From the NCBI RefSeq assembly GCF_001673315.1, contig NZ_LZLQ01000124.1, positions 186,001 through 250,000 of the forward strand: a stretch of 64,000 nt of DNA, in the 5' to 3' direction. Numbering within the stretch: the stretch's first letter is position 1; each line of letters opens with the position of its first letter. Both the position numbers and the translations under genes were made by a program. Below, piece by piece: positions 25,086-33,299 of the stretch. The notes under the pieces are model-generated. The model had not been told where the DNA came from, did not search any database, and saw only the letters and a program-made list of their open reading frames with translations. Origin of the DNA: Mycobacterium asiaticum. Its GTDB lineage: Bacteria > Actinomycetota > Actinomycetes > Mycobacteriales > Mycobacteriaceae.

Positions 25086-26523
25086 GGTCGGCGGTGTCGA
25101 AGTAGTCTCGGATGGCACCGAGATCGGCTTTGCCGGACGGAGTGCGGGGGAGCGCTTCGACAACAGCGATATCGGCGGGAATTTCGTAGCGGGCCAGGCG
25201 GGTCCGCAGGTACTCGACCAGTTCCTGAGTTGATGCGGATCCGCGAAGCTCCACCATCGCCACCGGGATTTCACCGAGCCGGTCGTCATGACGGCCGATC
25301 ACGGCCGCACCGGAAACCGCGGGGTGATTCTCCAGCGCGTTGCGCACGTCGTCGGGCATCACCTTGAAGCCACCCCGGATGATCGCCTGGTCGGCCCGCC
25401 CGACGATCCAGACGAACCCCTCCGTATCGATTCGCGCCAGGTCAGTGGTGCGCATCCAGGGTGTCGACGAACCTAGCTGTGCGGGTTTGACCTCCAGCCG
25501 GCCGACCTGTTCCGCCGCCAACTGAGCGCCGTCGTCATCCACGACACGCAGTTGCGTACCGGGATTGGCACGACCCACGCTGCCCCGCTTGTCCTTCCAA
25601 TACTGCTCGTGATCGGCAAGGGTCCAGCCGGCCACCCCGCCGCCGAATTCGGTTGCCGCATAGGAGGTGAGGACCGGGATGCCGTATTTGTCGGTGAACG
25701 CATCGGCGTCGTCGGCCGACAATGGTGCCGTGCCACAGGTGACCGCGCGGATACTGGACAGGTCTTCTCGGGTCAGGTCGGAATGCAACACAGTCCGCAA
25801 CGCGGCGGGAACCAGCGACACCGTCCGGGGCCGGTGCTTGCGCACCGCTGCCACCCACTGGGTCAGGTCGAATCGGTCCAACAGCACAAAGGGTCTCGCT
25901 TGCGCGACGCACTGCAGCACCCGGAACACGCCGCCGATATGCACCAGCGGCGAGTTCACGATCGCGACCCCACGCCGCAGGCCGGTGGGAGTTGGCGCGT
26001 CACGGTAGTCGCGACCCATCGTGCTGTGTGCGAGCATGTCGTAGCTGAGATCGATTCGCTTGGGGGGACCGGTAGTTCCGCTGGTCAGCATGCGTACGGC
26101 GACGCCGGAACAGGCACCGGCGGACGTCGGCGACGCGGCGGGGCCATCGAAGATTCCCGCAGTCGAAACCGTCACGGTATCGGGCGCGTCGATGACCAAC
26201 GCCGCCAGGTCCTGGGGTTCCCCGATGACCAACGGCAGTCGCAGCGCTTGGATGTCGGCGCGGGTGCGGTCGTCACCGCGGGACGGGTTGAGGGTGACGA
26301 CCGTGCCACCGCCGAGCAGCACTCCCAGGAAAGCCGACATCTGCGCGGGCCGGTTGCGCAGCAGCACACCTGCGTCGGGGCCTTGCGACAACGACGCAAT
26401 GTGGCGCGCCGCCGCGCCGATCTGCCCCCAGGACAACCACTCGCCGTCGTACTCGACGGCGGATGAATCCGGTTGCAGATCCAGCACATCGGCGATGCGC
26501 CGGCTGAGTGGATGGACGGCCAC
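25075..26523 (-). CDS. AMP-dependent acyl-CoA ligase, first of three (divergent, short)
   Basis: A 482-residue adenylate-forming enzyme, the shortest and most divergent of the three. The P-loop is MLTSGTTGPPKRIDLS, the A5 region TSYAATEFGG, the A7 motif MRTTDLARIDTEG, and the lysine lies in TPSGKADLGAI. It begins with GTG in a TAGTG overlap with the upstream hydratase stop. The shorter N-terminal domain may reflect a smaller or different substrate. Confidence 0.9.
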   Translation of the reverse strand: MAVHPLSRRIADVLDLQPDSSAVEYDGEWLSWGQIGAAARHIASLSQGPDAGVLLRNRPAQMSAFLGVLLGGGTVVTLNPSRGDDRTRADIQALRLPLVIGEPQDLAALVIDAPDTVTVSTAGIFDGPAASPTSAGACSGVAVRMLTSGTTGPPKRIDLSYDMLAHSTMGRDYRDAPTPTGLRRGVAIVNSPLVHIGGVFRVLQCVAQARPFVLLDRFDLTQWVAAVRKHRPRTVSLVPAALRTVLHSDLTREDLSSIRAVTCGTAPLSADDADAFTDKYGIPVLTSYAATEFGGGVAGWTLADHEQYWKDKRGSVGRANPGTQLRVVDDDGAQLAAEQVGRLEVKPAQLGSSTPWMRTTDLARIDTEGFVWIVGRADQAIIRGGFKVMPDDVRNALENHPAVSGAAVIGRHDDRLGEIPVAMVELRGSASTQELVEYLRTRLARYEIPADIAVVEALPRTPSGKADLGAIRDYFDTADHAR

Positions 26524-27308
26524 TAGCGAATCTGCGGCTTTCGCTTGCCGGAGTTCCGGGCGGCCAACTCCGCCTGCCCCAGTGGGTTGCCCAACCTCGT
26601 GTAGATGAGTCCCTGCTCCAGGGCGGCCCGGTAGGGCTTGTCCAAGGACTCCCAGATCGCCTTTACGGTGCCCTGTGTCGCCGTGGGCGGGTTGGCGGCA
26701 ATCGTCGTCGCGATCTCATCCGCGCGTGCCCAGAGTTGGCTGGTTTCCACGACTTCAGACACCAGCCCGATACGCAGCGCCGTGTCGGCGCTGACCCGCT
26801 CGTCATTGCCCGTCAACGCCATTCGCAGCGTCTCGCCCAATCCGATCCGACGCATCAACCCGATCGGCTCCAACGCACAGACTAGACCCGCCGACACATG
26901 GGAGTCGAAGAACGTGGCGTCGGCTGAGCAGATGACTACGTCGGATTCGTTGACGAAATAGAAGGCGCCCGCCGTGCACATGCCTTGGACGGCGCACACC
27001 ACCGGCTTCCACATCTTCTGCCACTTCGGGCTGAGGTACTCGCCAGGATCTTCGTGGTTCCAGACGTTTTCGGGTTGGCCGTAAGCCTGCTTGACGTCCA
27101 GACCGGCACTGAACGCGCGGTCGCCGGCCGCCCGCAGTACGACCGCGTGAACCGAATCGTCGAACTTGACCAGTCGCCATGCTTCGGCCATCTCCCGGCA
27201 CATGGTGCGGTTGAACGCGTTGAGTTGCTCGGGCCGATTCAATGTGATGGTTGCGACGTGACTGGCGGCATCGACAGCGAGCAGGATGGTTTCGAAGTCG
27301 GCACTCAT
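26523..27308 (-). CDS. enoyl-CoA hydratase/isomerase family protein
   Basis: A 261-residue crotonase-fold protein. The oxyanion-hole segments are DRAFSAGLDVKQ and VQGMCTAGAFYF; GNDERVSADTALRIGLV follows. It may hydrate enoyl-CoA or perform another crotonase reaction, such as ring hydrolysis; the acid/base residues of classical hydratases are not obvious. The ATG at 27308 overlaps the upstream stop (TGATG), and the stop overlaps the next ligase. Confidence 0.9.
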   Translation of the reverse strand: MSADFETILLAVDAASHVATITLNRPEQLNAFNRTMCREMAEAWRLVKFDDSVHAVVLRAAGDRAFSAGLDVKQAYGQPENVWNHEDPGEYLSPKWQKMWKPVVCAVQGMCTAGAFYFVNESDVVICSADATFFDSHVSAGLVCALEPIGLMRRIGLGETLRMALTGNDERVSADTALRIGLVSEVVETSQLWARADEIATTIAANPPTATQGTVKAIWESLDKPYRAALEQGLIYTRLGNPLGQAELAARNSGKRKPQIR

Positions 27309-28117
27309 CACTTGCACTGCCAGTTCGGTTTCCGCTTCTCTACGAATGCGCGTGGGCCTTCTTGCGCATCCTCGGTGCGCAGCACCCGCTCACGGAATGT
27401 TTCGGCGAGGATTTCAGCCTCGTGCAGCGGGATATTGAAGCCTTTGAGTATCGCCAGCCGGGTTCCCCGAACTGCCAGCGGCGCATTGGAATTGACGATG
27501 TCGGCGATCTCACGGGCGCGATCCAGTAGGTTGTCATGCTCGACGATTTCGCTGATCAGCCCGAGCTCGTAGGCCCGCTGGGCGCTCATCCGCTCGTGCT
27601 TACCCATCAGCGCCATCCGCAACGCAATCGATCGTGGCAGCACCCGCGCCACTCGCACCAATTCCCGGCCGGCCACCAGCCCGATGCTGACGTGCGGATC
27701 GAAGAACGTGGCTTGTTCGGAGGCGATGACGATGTCTGACGTGGTGACCCAGTCCATGCCCGCGCCGCAACACAATCCGTTGACGGCGGTCAAGACGGGC
27801 TTGGCCATGGTGCGAAACGGCGGTGTGCCTTCCTGCGGAGCCTCCCACTGGTCATACGTGGACAGGTAGGGCCGTTCGTAGATCACCTTCCCGTCTTCGG
27901 GAATCTCCTTGACATCGGCGCCTGTGCAGAACGCGCGACCGGTACCCGTCACGATGGTCAGCCACACGTTATCGTCGTTCTCGGCTTCGTCATAGGCCGC
28001 GCGGAGTTCGGTGATCATGTGCGGACTCAACGCATTCAGCGCCTCGGGCCGGTTGAGGGTGATGGTGGCGGTGTGCCCGTCGACGTCGTAGCCGATGGCG
28101 TCAAACGTAGGCATCAT
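27308..28117 (-). CDS. enoyl-CoA hydratase/isomerase family protein
   Basis: A 269-residue crotonase-fold protein with GRAFCTGADVKEIP and VNGLCCGAGMDWV as the two oxyanion-hole strands, and FFDPHVSIGLV near the usual catalytic position. It shares the FFDxHVSxGLV block with the next gene, so they are related duplicates. It has tandem ATG codons at its start after a GAAGGAA ribosome binding site, 18 bp after the first hydratase. Confidence 0.91.
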   Translation of the reverse strand: MMPTFDAIGYDVDGHTATITLNRPEALNALSPHMITELRAAYDEAENDDNVWLTIVTGTGRAFCTGADVKEIPEDGKVIYERPYLSTYDQWEAPQEGTPPFRTMAKPVLTAVNGLCCGAGMDWVTTSDIVIASEQATFFDPHVSIGLVAGRELVRVARVLPRSIALRMALMGKHERMSAQRAYELGLISEIVEHDNLLDRAREIADIVNSNAPLAVRGTRLAILKGFNIPLHEAEILAETFRERVLRTEDAQEGPRAFVEKRKPNWQCK

Positions 28118-28135
28118 CGTGTTCCTTCTGACATT

Positions 28136-28978
28136 TCACCGACCCCGGAACTCTGGTGCGCGCCGTTGCCTGAACGCTTCCAGGCCTTCCTTGAAATCAC
28201 TTGTCCGACATGATAATTCCAGGTTGAACAACTCCTGGCTCAAGGACTCGCCCAACGTGGCCCGCTGGCCGAAGCCCAGAGCTTGCTTGGTCAGTCCGAT
28301 CGCCACGGTCGGTCCGCCCGCCAACCGGCCCAACAACTCCTCGACGGTGCTCTCGAATTCGGCGGCGGCGACGGTCTGATGGATCATGCCCCAGTCGGCG
28401 GCATCAGTCGCACCGACTTTCTCCCCGAGCAACAACATCCGCCTGGCTCGCGCCACACCGATCAGTCGGGGGAGCAGCCAGGTCGAACCGGAGTCCGGAC
28501 TGAATCCGCGGTCCATGAAGGGTTCCCAGAACACCGCATCGGTCGTGGCGAGGGTGAAGTCCGCGGCCAGCGCGAGATTGCAGCCCATGCCGGCTGCCCA
28601 GCCCCGCACGCTGCAAAGCACCGGCAATTGGATCGTGTGCACCAGTTCGATCACGCGGTGGGCGGCGTGTGGAACCCGGCGCACCAGATCGCCCGTGCGC
28701 GGGCGTTCGCCGCCCGCGGAGTTGGTGGCCACCCAGTCCGCACCCGCACAGAAGTCGTCCCCGGCCCCGGTGATGTGGATGGCGCGCAACGAGTAGTCCG
28801 TGGCCGCATCGGTCAGCACATCAACCAGAGTCTGAATCATCATGTGTGTCAGTGAGTTCCGGCGAGATGGCCGGTCGAGGACGATCCGCAGAACCCCGCC
28901 GTCCCGGCGGGCTGTCACCGAACCCGGGACCTCGGCCGAATCGGCCTGGTGACTCACTTTCGGATCCGGCTCTTCCAC
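28136..28978 (-). CDS. enoyl-CoA hydratase/isomerase family protein, first gene of the six-gene operon
   Basis: A 280-residue crotonase-fold protein with a 20-residue polar leader. The oxyanion-hole strands are GDDFCAGADWVA and VRGWAAGMGCNLAL, and SPDSGSTWLLPRLIG contains the position of the second catalytic residue. It is the promoter-proximal gene of the minus operon and starts 12 bp from the operator at 28991-29011, which suits direct repression. Confidence 0.91.
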   Translation of the reverse strand: MEEPDPKVSHQADSAEVPGSVTARRDGGVLRIVLDRPSRRNSLTHMMIQTLVDVLTDAATDYSLRAIHITGAGDDFCAGADWVATNSAGGERPRTGDLVRRVPHAAHRVIELVHTIQLPVLCSVRGWAAGMGCNLALAADFTLATTDAVFWEPFMDRGFSPDSGSTWLLPRLIGVARARRMLLLGEKVGATDAADWGMIHQTVAAAEFESTVEELLGRLAGGPTVAIGLTKQALGFGQRATLGESLSQELFNLELSCRTSDFKEGLEAFRQRRAPEFRGR

Positions 28979-28990
28979 TGATCTCCAACT

Positions 28991-29011
28991 ATACGGTTAC
29001 CCATACAGTAA
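28991..29011. promoter_or_regulatory. island operator site 1 (hydratase/ligase operon and thioesterase operon)
   Basis: ATACGG and ACAGTAA are arms of the shared 21-bp motif in the divergent promoter between 28978 (minus) and 29085 (plus). It matches the best site (47882-47902) mainly in TAC and TACAGTA. A weaker copy ending CTGTAT may lie at 29014-29034. It is one of the more degenerate members. Confidence 0.5.
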
Positions 29012-29084
29012 ACAATACGATTGCTACGCTGTATAAGTTAGCAAGGAAACGCTGCCGACGGAACAGCAGGGTGAAAGAGGACGC

Positions 29085-29759
29085 ATGCCCGAAGGACAGG
29101 TGAATCCCGAAAGGGCCCGGTTCGGTGAAGCGCCTCTTGCCCAGACGGTCGCGGCTGCCGGGGCGATCCGGCGGCTCAGCGCACTGTTGCTGTCCCTGGA
29201 ACATCCGCACCCAACTGTGGACGAGATGCTGGGCCAGTTCGCTGCGTGGGAGCGCGAACTGACCGCGGCTGCGGCACCCGATCCGAGCCCGCGAATCGGG
29301 CACCAGCCAGATGATGTCCGGCGGATCTACCTCGACCACGCGACGGACATCGGGGCGTTCAATCCATGCTTCCCCGAATACCGATTCGATCAACTCGACG
29401 CCGAAACCGCCGTCGGTTCGGTGACCTTCCCGCTGGTCTACGAAGGGCCTCCGGGCCTGGTGCATGGTGGCTTTCTGGGCGTCTTCTTCGACTGCATCAT
29501 GCAGCACCAGAATTGTGTGGTCGGTTTGTCCGGGAAGACGCGCTCACTGACGATCACCTTCCGCCGACCGACTCCGATACTGACCGAACTGCGGTTTGAC
29601 ATCACCCGCTCGCGGGCTGAGCGGGGGATCACATCGACGGCCCGGCTGCTGCTCGACGCCGAGGTACTTTGCACCGGCGAGGTCAACGCACTGGCGTCCC
29701 GCCCAGAACAGCTCGCCACCACCCAATTCGGCAGGCGCCGAGAGGAGTTAGACAAATGA
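29085..29759 (+). CDS. PaaI-type hotdog-fold thioesterase
   Basis: A 224-residue protein with a C-terminal hotdog domain. The active-site helix GPPGLVHGGFLGVFFDCIMQHQN has the HGG and Asp typical of PaaI enzymes, which release acids from CoA esters. The N-terminal 90 residues are helical and not recognised. An AAAGAGG ribosome binding site precedes the ATG. It is divergent from the hydratase-ligase operon and overlaps the next hydratase gene (ATGA). It may recycle CoA from dead-end intermediates. Confidence 0.88.
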   Translation: MPEGQVNPERARFGEAPLAQTVAAAGAIRRLSALLLSLEHPHPTVDEMLGQFAAWERELTAAAAPDPSPRIGHQPDDVRRIYLDHATDIGAFNPCFPEYRFDQLDAETAVGSVTFPLVYEGPPGLVHGGFLGVFFDCIMQHQNCVVGLSGKTRSLTITFRRPTPILTELRFDITRSRAERGITSTARLLLDAEVLCTGEVNALASRPEQLATTQFGRRREELDK

Positions 29760-30652
29760 GCACCTCCTTCGACACCGCCGATGACCGGGTGTTGTTCGAT
29801 GTGGATCCCGACGGGCGCATCGCCACCATCACGCTGAACAATCCCGCGCACCGCAACACCTATGACCCCGCGATGCGCGACGCCATCGCCAGATGTTTGG
29901 ACCATGCCGCCGAGGATGACGATCTCACTGTGGTGCTACTGCGCGGTGCGGGCGGCACGTTCAGCACCGGCGCGGACATGAACAACGCCTATGGCTGGTA
30001 TGGCGCGAAGAGCGGCGACGACGAACCGGCCAGGCCAAGCCGACCCAGCCAGCGGCGGCGACTCACCGTGGACCGCAAGTCATTTGGCTTCTACCACAAC
30101 CTGCTGGGTTTTCCGAAGGTCACGGTGGGCGAGATCTCCGGCTACGCGCTCGGCGGCGGGTTCGAGATCGCCTTGATGACTGATATCTCGGTGATCGCCC
30201 GGGATGCCAGAATCGGGATGCCGGCCACGCGTTTCCTGGGGCCCGCCCTGGGTAGCCTGCACATGTTTTTCCATCGTCTGGGCCCGGTGATGGCACGGCG
30301 GCTGTTGCTGACCGGCGACATCATCGAAGCCGGCGAGCTCGCCCATCTCGGAATCTTCACTGAGACATGCGATCCCGAAGCCGTGCCGGCCCGCGCCCGG
30401 TATTGGGCGCAGAAGGCAGCGAAGATGCCGGCCGACGGCGTCGTCATCGCCAAGGAGGCCTTCCGGCTGGTCGAACAGAGTCAGGTGTACCAGGGCGAGG
30501 AAGTTGCCAGCTATCTCTTCCACGCCTTCGGCACCAACCTGCAATTTGCACCGGGGGAGTTCAATTTCGTGAAAACCCGCGCACAGCTTGGCACCAAGGA
30601 AGCGTTCAGGCTACGAGATGAACACTTTCACGTGCCCGAACCTGAAGCCTGA
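29756..30652 (+). CDS. enoyl-CoA hydratase/isomerase family protein
   Basis: A 298-residue crotonase-fold protein, longer than usual because of a polar insert (residues of about 83-103) after GGTFSTGADMNNAYGWY. The second oxyanion strand is ISGYALGGGFEIAL. MPATRFLGPALGS stands at the catalytic loop. It is coupled to the thioesterase gene by an ATGA overlap and convergent with the TetR gene, 17 bp away. Confidence 0.9.
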   Translation: MSTSFDTADDRVLFDVDPDGRIATITLNNPAHRNTYDPAMRDAIARCLDHAAEDDDLTVVLLRGAGGTFSTGADMNNAYGWYGAKSGDDEPARPSRPSQRRRLTVDRKSFGFYHNLLGFPKVTVGEISGYALGGGFEIALMTDISVIARDARIGMPATRFLGPALGSLHMFFHRLGPVMARRLLLTGDIIEAGELAHLGIFTETCDPEAVPARARYWAQKAAKMPADGVVIAKEAFRLVEQSQVYQGEEVASYLFHAFGTNLQFAPGEFNFVKTRAQLGTKEAFRLRDEHFHVPEPEA

Positions 30653-30669
30653 CTGCAAGATTCGCTACC

Positions 30670-31443
30670 TCAGCGAGACGCCGCCCGGGCGCGAGGGGCC
30701 GACTTGCGTGCGCCCGCTTTCTTGGCTTTCGCCCCGGATTTGGCGGTCTTCTCGATCAGCTGACTGGCGTGTTCGAGGATGCACTCGAGGCCGTATTCGA
30801 AATTCTTCTCGTCGGGAGCGCCGATGCGATGCCCTTTGCCGGTGACTTGGGCGATCAACGGCGTTGTCCCTGGGTCGATGGCGACCGCATCCTCGATGGT
30901 GCGGCTTCCGGCGTCGGACAATTCGTTCTTCTCGTGCAGTCGGTGCAGTACCACCGACCCGCGAACATGCAGTGACATCGCCGAGTAGGTGTCGAATGCG
31001 TCCTCGGGCGACAACCCCGCCTCGACGAGGTTGCTGATCGCCTTCTCCATCTCCTGGGCACCGACCCGAGCGGCCTTCGGGCTCAGCGCGGCCCGAATGA
31101 GAATGAGGTCGCACAAGATGGGATTGCCCATGAACGTCTTGCGCATCAACCGCGCGTGATTGCGCAGCGTCTCCCGCCAGTCGTTGGCTTCGACGTAGGG
31201 AGTGGCGAAGACGTACTTGCTCAACGCACGGTCGGTCATCGCGTTGAGCAGATCGTCCTTCTTGCGGAAGTACCAGTAGATGCTGGTGACACCGACGCCG
31301 AGGTGTTTGCCGAGCAGCGGCATGCTCAGATTGTCGATCGAAACCTGTTCTGCGAGTTCGAATGCGCCACTGATGATGTCGTCAGGATTGATGGACCCGC
31401 GCTCGCGGCGTTGACGCTTCTCCGCAGTTGCCTGCTTTGCCAC
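30670..31443 (-). CDS. TetR family regulator, candidate master repressor of the island
   Basis: A 257-residue TetR protein. The helix-turn-helix SMPLLGKHLGVGVTSIYWYFRKK is at about residues 40-62. A helical ligand domain follows, then an unusual basic, Ala/Lys/Arg-rich tail of about 25 residues (KTAKSGAKAKKAGARKS and on) that resembles histone-like tails. The GTG start has a clear GGAGGT ribosome binding site. The divergent promoter shared with the DapA-like gene carries a copy of the 21-bp motif found before eight or more other operons of the island, so it probably represses itself and them until a CoA-ester or related ligand appears. Direct evidence is lacking. Confidence 0.88.
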   Translation of the reverse strand: MAKQATAEKRQRRERGSINPDDIISGAFELAEQVSIDNLSMPLLGKHLGVGVTSIYWYFRKKDDLLNAMTDRALSKYVFATPYVEANDWRETLRNHARLMRKTFMGNPILCDLILIRAALSPKAARVGAQEMEKAISNLVEAGLSPEDAFDTYSAMSLHVRGSVVLHRLHEKNELSDAGSRTIEDAVAIDPGTTPLIAQVTGKGHRIGAPDEKNFEYGLECILEHASQLIEKTAKSGAKAKKAGARKSAPRARAASR

Positions 31444-31504
31444 TCCCGGGCACCTCCATCAAGATCTGACCTGCGCGCGCGGGTCTCGAACCCGTCTTCC
31501 TCTG

Positions 31505-31525
31505 TTACTGTAATACCTATCGTAG
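31505..31525. promoter_or_regulatory. island operator site 2 (TetR/DapA-like divergent promoter)
   Basis: TTACTGTAA at the left and CGTAG at the right form the 21-bp motif on the plus strand. The inner part ACCTATCG is shared with the sites at 33277 and 37317. It is 62 bp from the TetR start and 34 bp from the DapA-like start, as expected for autoregulation. Confidence 0.65.
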
Positions 31526-31558
31526 GCTTTTTTGTATACAGCGCAGAGCGAGGTCGTA

Positions 31559-32563
31559 GTGGCGACCGCCAGTGATGCGCGCCGCTGGGCCCCGGGTGCG
31601 CTACGCGGCATTGGCGACTCTCTTTACACCCCGTTTTGCGGTGCCGACGGAGACGATATCGATTGGGATGCTTACCGCACACTGGTGCGGTACTGCGTCG
31701 GTGATCTTGGGCACCCGATGTTGTGGTGCACCAGTGGCCTCGCGGAATTCTGGGCGCTGACCCTAGACGAGCGAAAGCGGTTGCTGGAGATCGCCATTGA
31801 AGAGGGACGGCGTGTCAATCCTGATGTTGTTGTGCAGGCCTGTACCGCGGCCATGACCGCGAAGGACTGTCTGGAGCTGACATTGCACGCACAGCAGGCA
31901 GGCGCTGACATCGCCTACATCCAGACGCCGATGATGGAAGCCCATGGGGGCGAGGGTGTTCTGAGGTTTTTCTGCTACATTGCGGCGCGCACCGATATCG
32001 CGCTGGGCATGTTCAATTCGCCTTCCTCGGGCTACGTCTTGACCGCGGCCGAAGCGGCGCGAATCTATGACGAGGTGCCCGCGGTGTGCGCGACCAAGGA
32101 GGGCGCCTTCCGGCCGGAGAGCAGCCGACGGCTGCACGAACTCGCACCCGGACTGGTGCTGTGGGAATGCGACCGCACGGTTTACCGCGCGGGGTGGCTG
32201 CGGGCGGGAATCGTCTGCCCGGCGCAGTTGGGCACCACCGGCTACCTGTTCGAGACGCCCGAGCGTCGATTGTTCTCCGAATACTGGGACCTGGTGTGGG
32301 CCGACAAGTTGCTCGAGGCAATGGATTACGGGCGCGAGTCCGGACTGGACCAGTTCGATCTCGACCTCGGCGGGTGGTTCACCTGCTACCCGGGGAGGTC
32401 CGACTATTTCACTCACTGGGGCGGTGCGTTCAAATACGCAGCCTCAGTACTGGGTCTGCCGATAGGGGATTATCCGCATTCACGCCCGCCCCAGGCCATG
32501 TTGCCGCCGGAGGCCAAGACGCAGATCGAAGGTGCGTATCGCCGGCTCGGACTCGTGGACTGA
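31559..32563 (+). CDS. dihydrodipicolinate synthase (DapA) family aldolase/lyase
   Basis: A 334-residue class I aldolase-fold protein. Lys180 in CATKEGAF is the likely Schiff-base lysine; SLYTPFCGADGDDIDWD at the start and MFNSPSSGYVLT are family-like. It is unlikely to be the lysine-pathway enzyme, since it sits in a catabolic island. Relatives cleave or hydrate pyruvate-linked ring-cleavage products, so a retro-aldol step after ring opening is possible. GTG at 31559 is chosen from an AGG just upstream; an in-frame TTG at 31532 is an alternative. Confidence 0.87.
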   Translation: MATASDARRWAPGALRGIGDSLYTPFCGADGDDIDWDAYRTLVRYCVGDLGHPMLWCTSGLAEFWALTLDERKRLLEIAIEEGRRVNPDVVVQACTAAMTAKDCLELTLHAQQAGADIAYIQTPMMEAHGGEGVLRFFCYIAARTDIALGMFNSPSSGYVLTAAEAARIYDEVPAVCATKEGAFRPESSRRLHELAPGLVLWECDRTVYRAGWLRAGIVCPAQLGTTGYLFETPERRLFSEYWDLVWADKLLEAMDYGRESGLDQFDLDLGGWFTCYPGRSDYFTHWGGAFKYAASVLGLPIGDYPHSRPPQAMLPPEAKTQIEGAYRRLGLVD

Positions 32564-32638
32564 TCCCCGGGGATCGATCGCTCATTCCCGGGCGAATCAT
32601 TCATTCCCGGGCGAATCGCTCATTCCCGGGCGAAGAGT
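32562..32638 (+). repeat. palindrome and 19-bp tandem repeats after the DapA-like gene
   Basis: The perfect 14-bp palindrome GATCCCCGGGGATC (32562-32575) touches the stop codon. It is followed by three 19-bp units starting TCATTCCCGGGCGAA at 32582, 32601 and 32620. The first 15 bases are identical in all three. The stretch lies between convergent genes and may end transcription. Confidence 0.8.
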
Positions 32639-32877
32639 CACGGCGAACTCGCCGGTGAAGTGTCGCTCGCCCCGTCGGCGGCCGGTGCTGCCGAAGCGGC
32701 CGCTGTCTGCTCCGCAGCGGCGGCACGCCGCCGCACCCACAGCAGCGCCACACCAACAGCGCCGCCGATCAGCGATAGCCAGAACAGCGCCTGAGTGAGT
32801 GTGAGAGCCAGCTGGGCGCGCAGCAGCAATGAGCGCGCTTGACCTGCGCGGTGAGCAACTGCCTTCGTCCTATCCAT
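32638..32877 (-). CDS. small single-span membrane protein, unknown
   Basis: A 79-residue protein with a basic N-terminus, one hydrophobic helix (ALFWLSLIGGAVGVALLWV) followed by RRR, and an Ala/Ser/Pro-rich tail. The ATG has a good ribosome binding site (GAGAGGA). It is convergent with the DapA-like gene and divergent from the GlsB-like gene. Codon use is consistent with a real gene. The family was not recognised. Confidence 0.62.
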   Translation of the reverse strand: MDRTKAVAHRAGQARSLLLRAQLALTLTQALFWLSLIGGAVGVALLWVRRRAAAAEQTAAASAAPAADGASDTSPASSP

Positions 32878-32991
32878 GGAGTCCTCTCAACAGTTCGATT
32901 ATCGGGGCGGATAGCTGGGCATACCCGTGACAATGCGGCTTCATGCGCGGCAGGGGCCCTCGTCATCGAAAGTCGTCGAAAGGAAATGGAA

Positions 32992-33264
32992 ATGCTCACG
33001 CTGGGTGTCATCGGATGGATCATCATCGGCGGTCTGGCCGGCTGGATTGGCAGCAAGATCATGAAGACCGATGCACAGATGGGTGTGGTGCTCAATATTG
33101 TGGTCGGCATCGTCGGGGGCCTTATCGGCGGTTTCCTGCTGCGCGGGTTCGGTGTCGATGTGGCCGGCGGCGGACTGTTGTTCTCGTTCCTGACGTGTCT
33201 GCTGGGTGCGGTAATCCTGCTGGGAATCGTCAAATTGGTCAGCGGGCGCCGGGCCTCCCGTTAG
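32992..33264 (+). CDS. GlsB/YeaQ/YmgE family stress-response membrane protein
   Basis: A 90-residue protein with three hydrophobic helices and the family signature IIIGGLAGWIGSKIMK, followed by VVGIVGGLIGGFLL and a third helix before a basic end. These glycine-rich small membrane proteins are linked to envelope stress; the mechanism is unknown. ATG at 32992 is chosen because the AAAGGAA ribosome binding site is well spaced for it, while the ATG at 32986 is too close. Confidence 0.9.
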   Translation: MLTLGVIGWIIIGGLAGWIGSKIMKTDAQMGVVLNIVVGIVGGLIGGFLLRGFGVDVAGGGLLFSFLTCLLGAVILLGIVKLVSGRRASR

Positions 33265-33276
33265 TTGTGGAAAGCG

Positions 33277-33297
33277 CTACCGATAGGTAGACAGTAT
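33277..33297. promoter_or_regulatory. island operator site 3 (enoyl-CoA hydratase gene)
   Basis: CTACCGA and ACAGTAT are the arms of the 21-bp motif. The next gene starts at GTG 33300, only 3 nt after the site, with no ribosome binding site, which fits a leaderless transcript whose start is blocked by the repressor. The site is nearly identical (18 of the first 20 bases) to the one at 37317. Confidence 0.7.
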
Positions 33298-33299
33298 GG

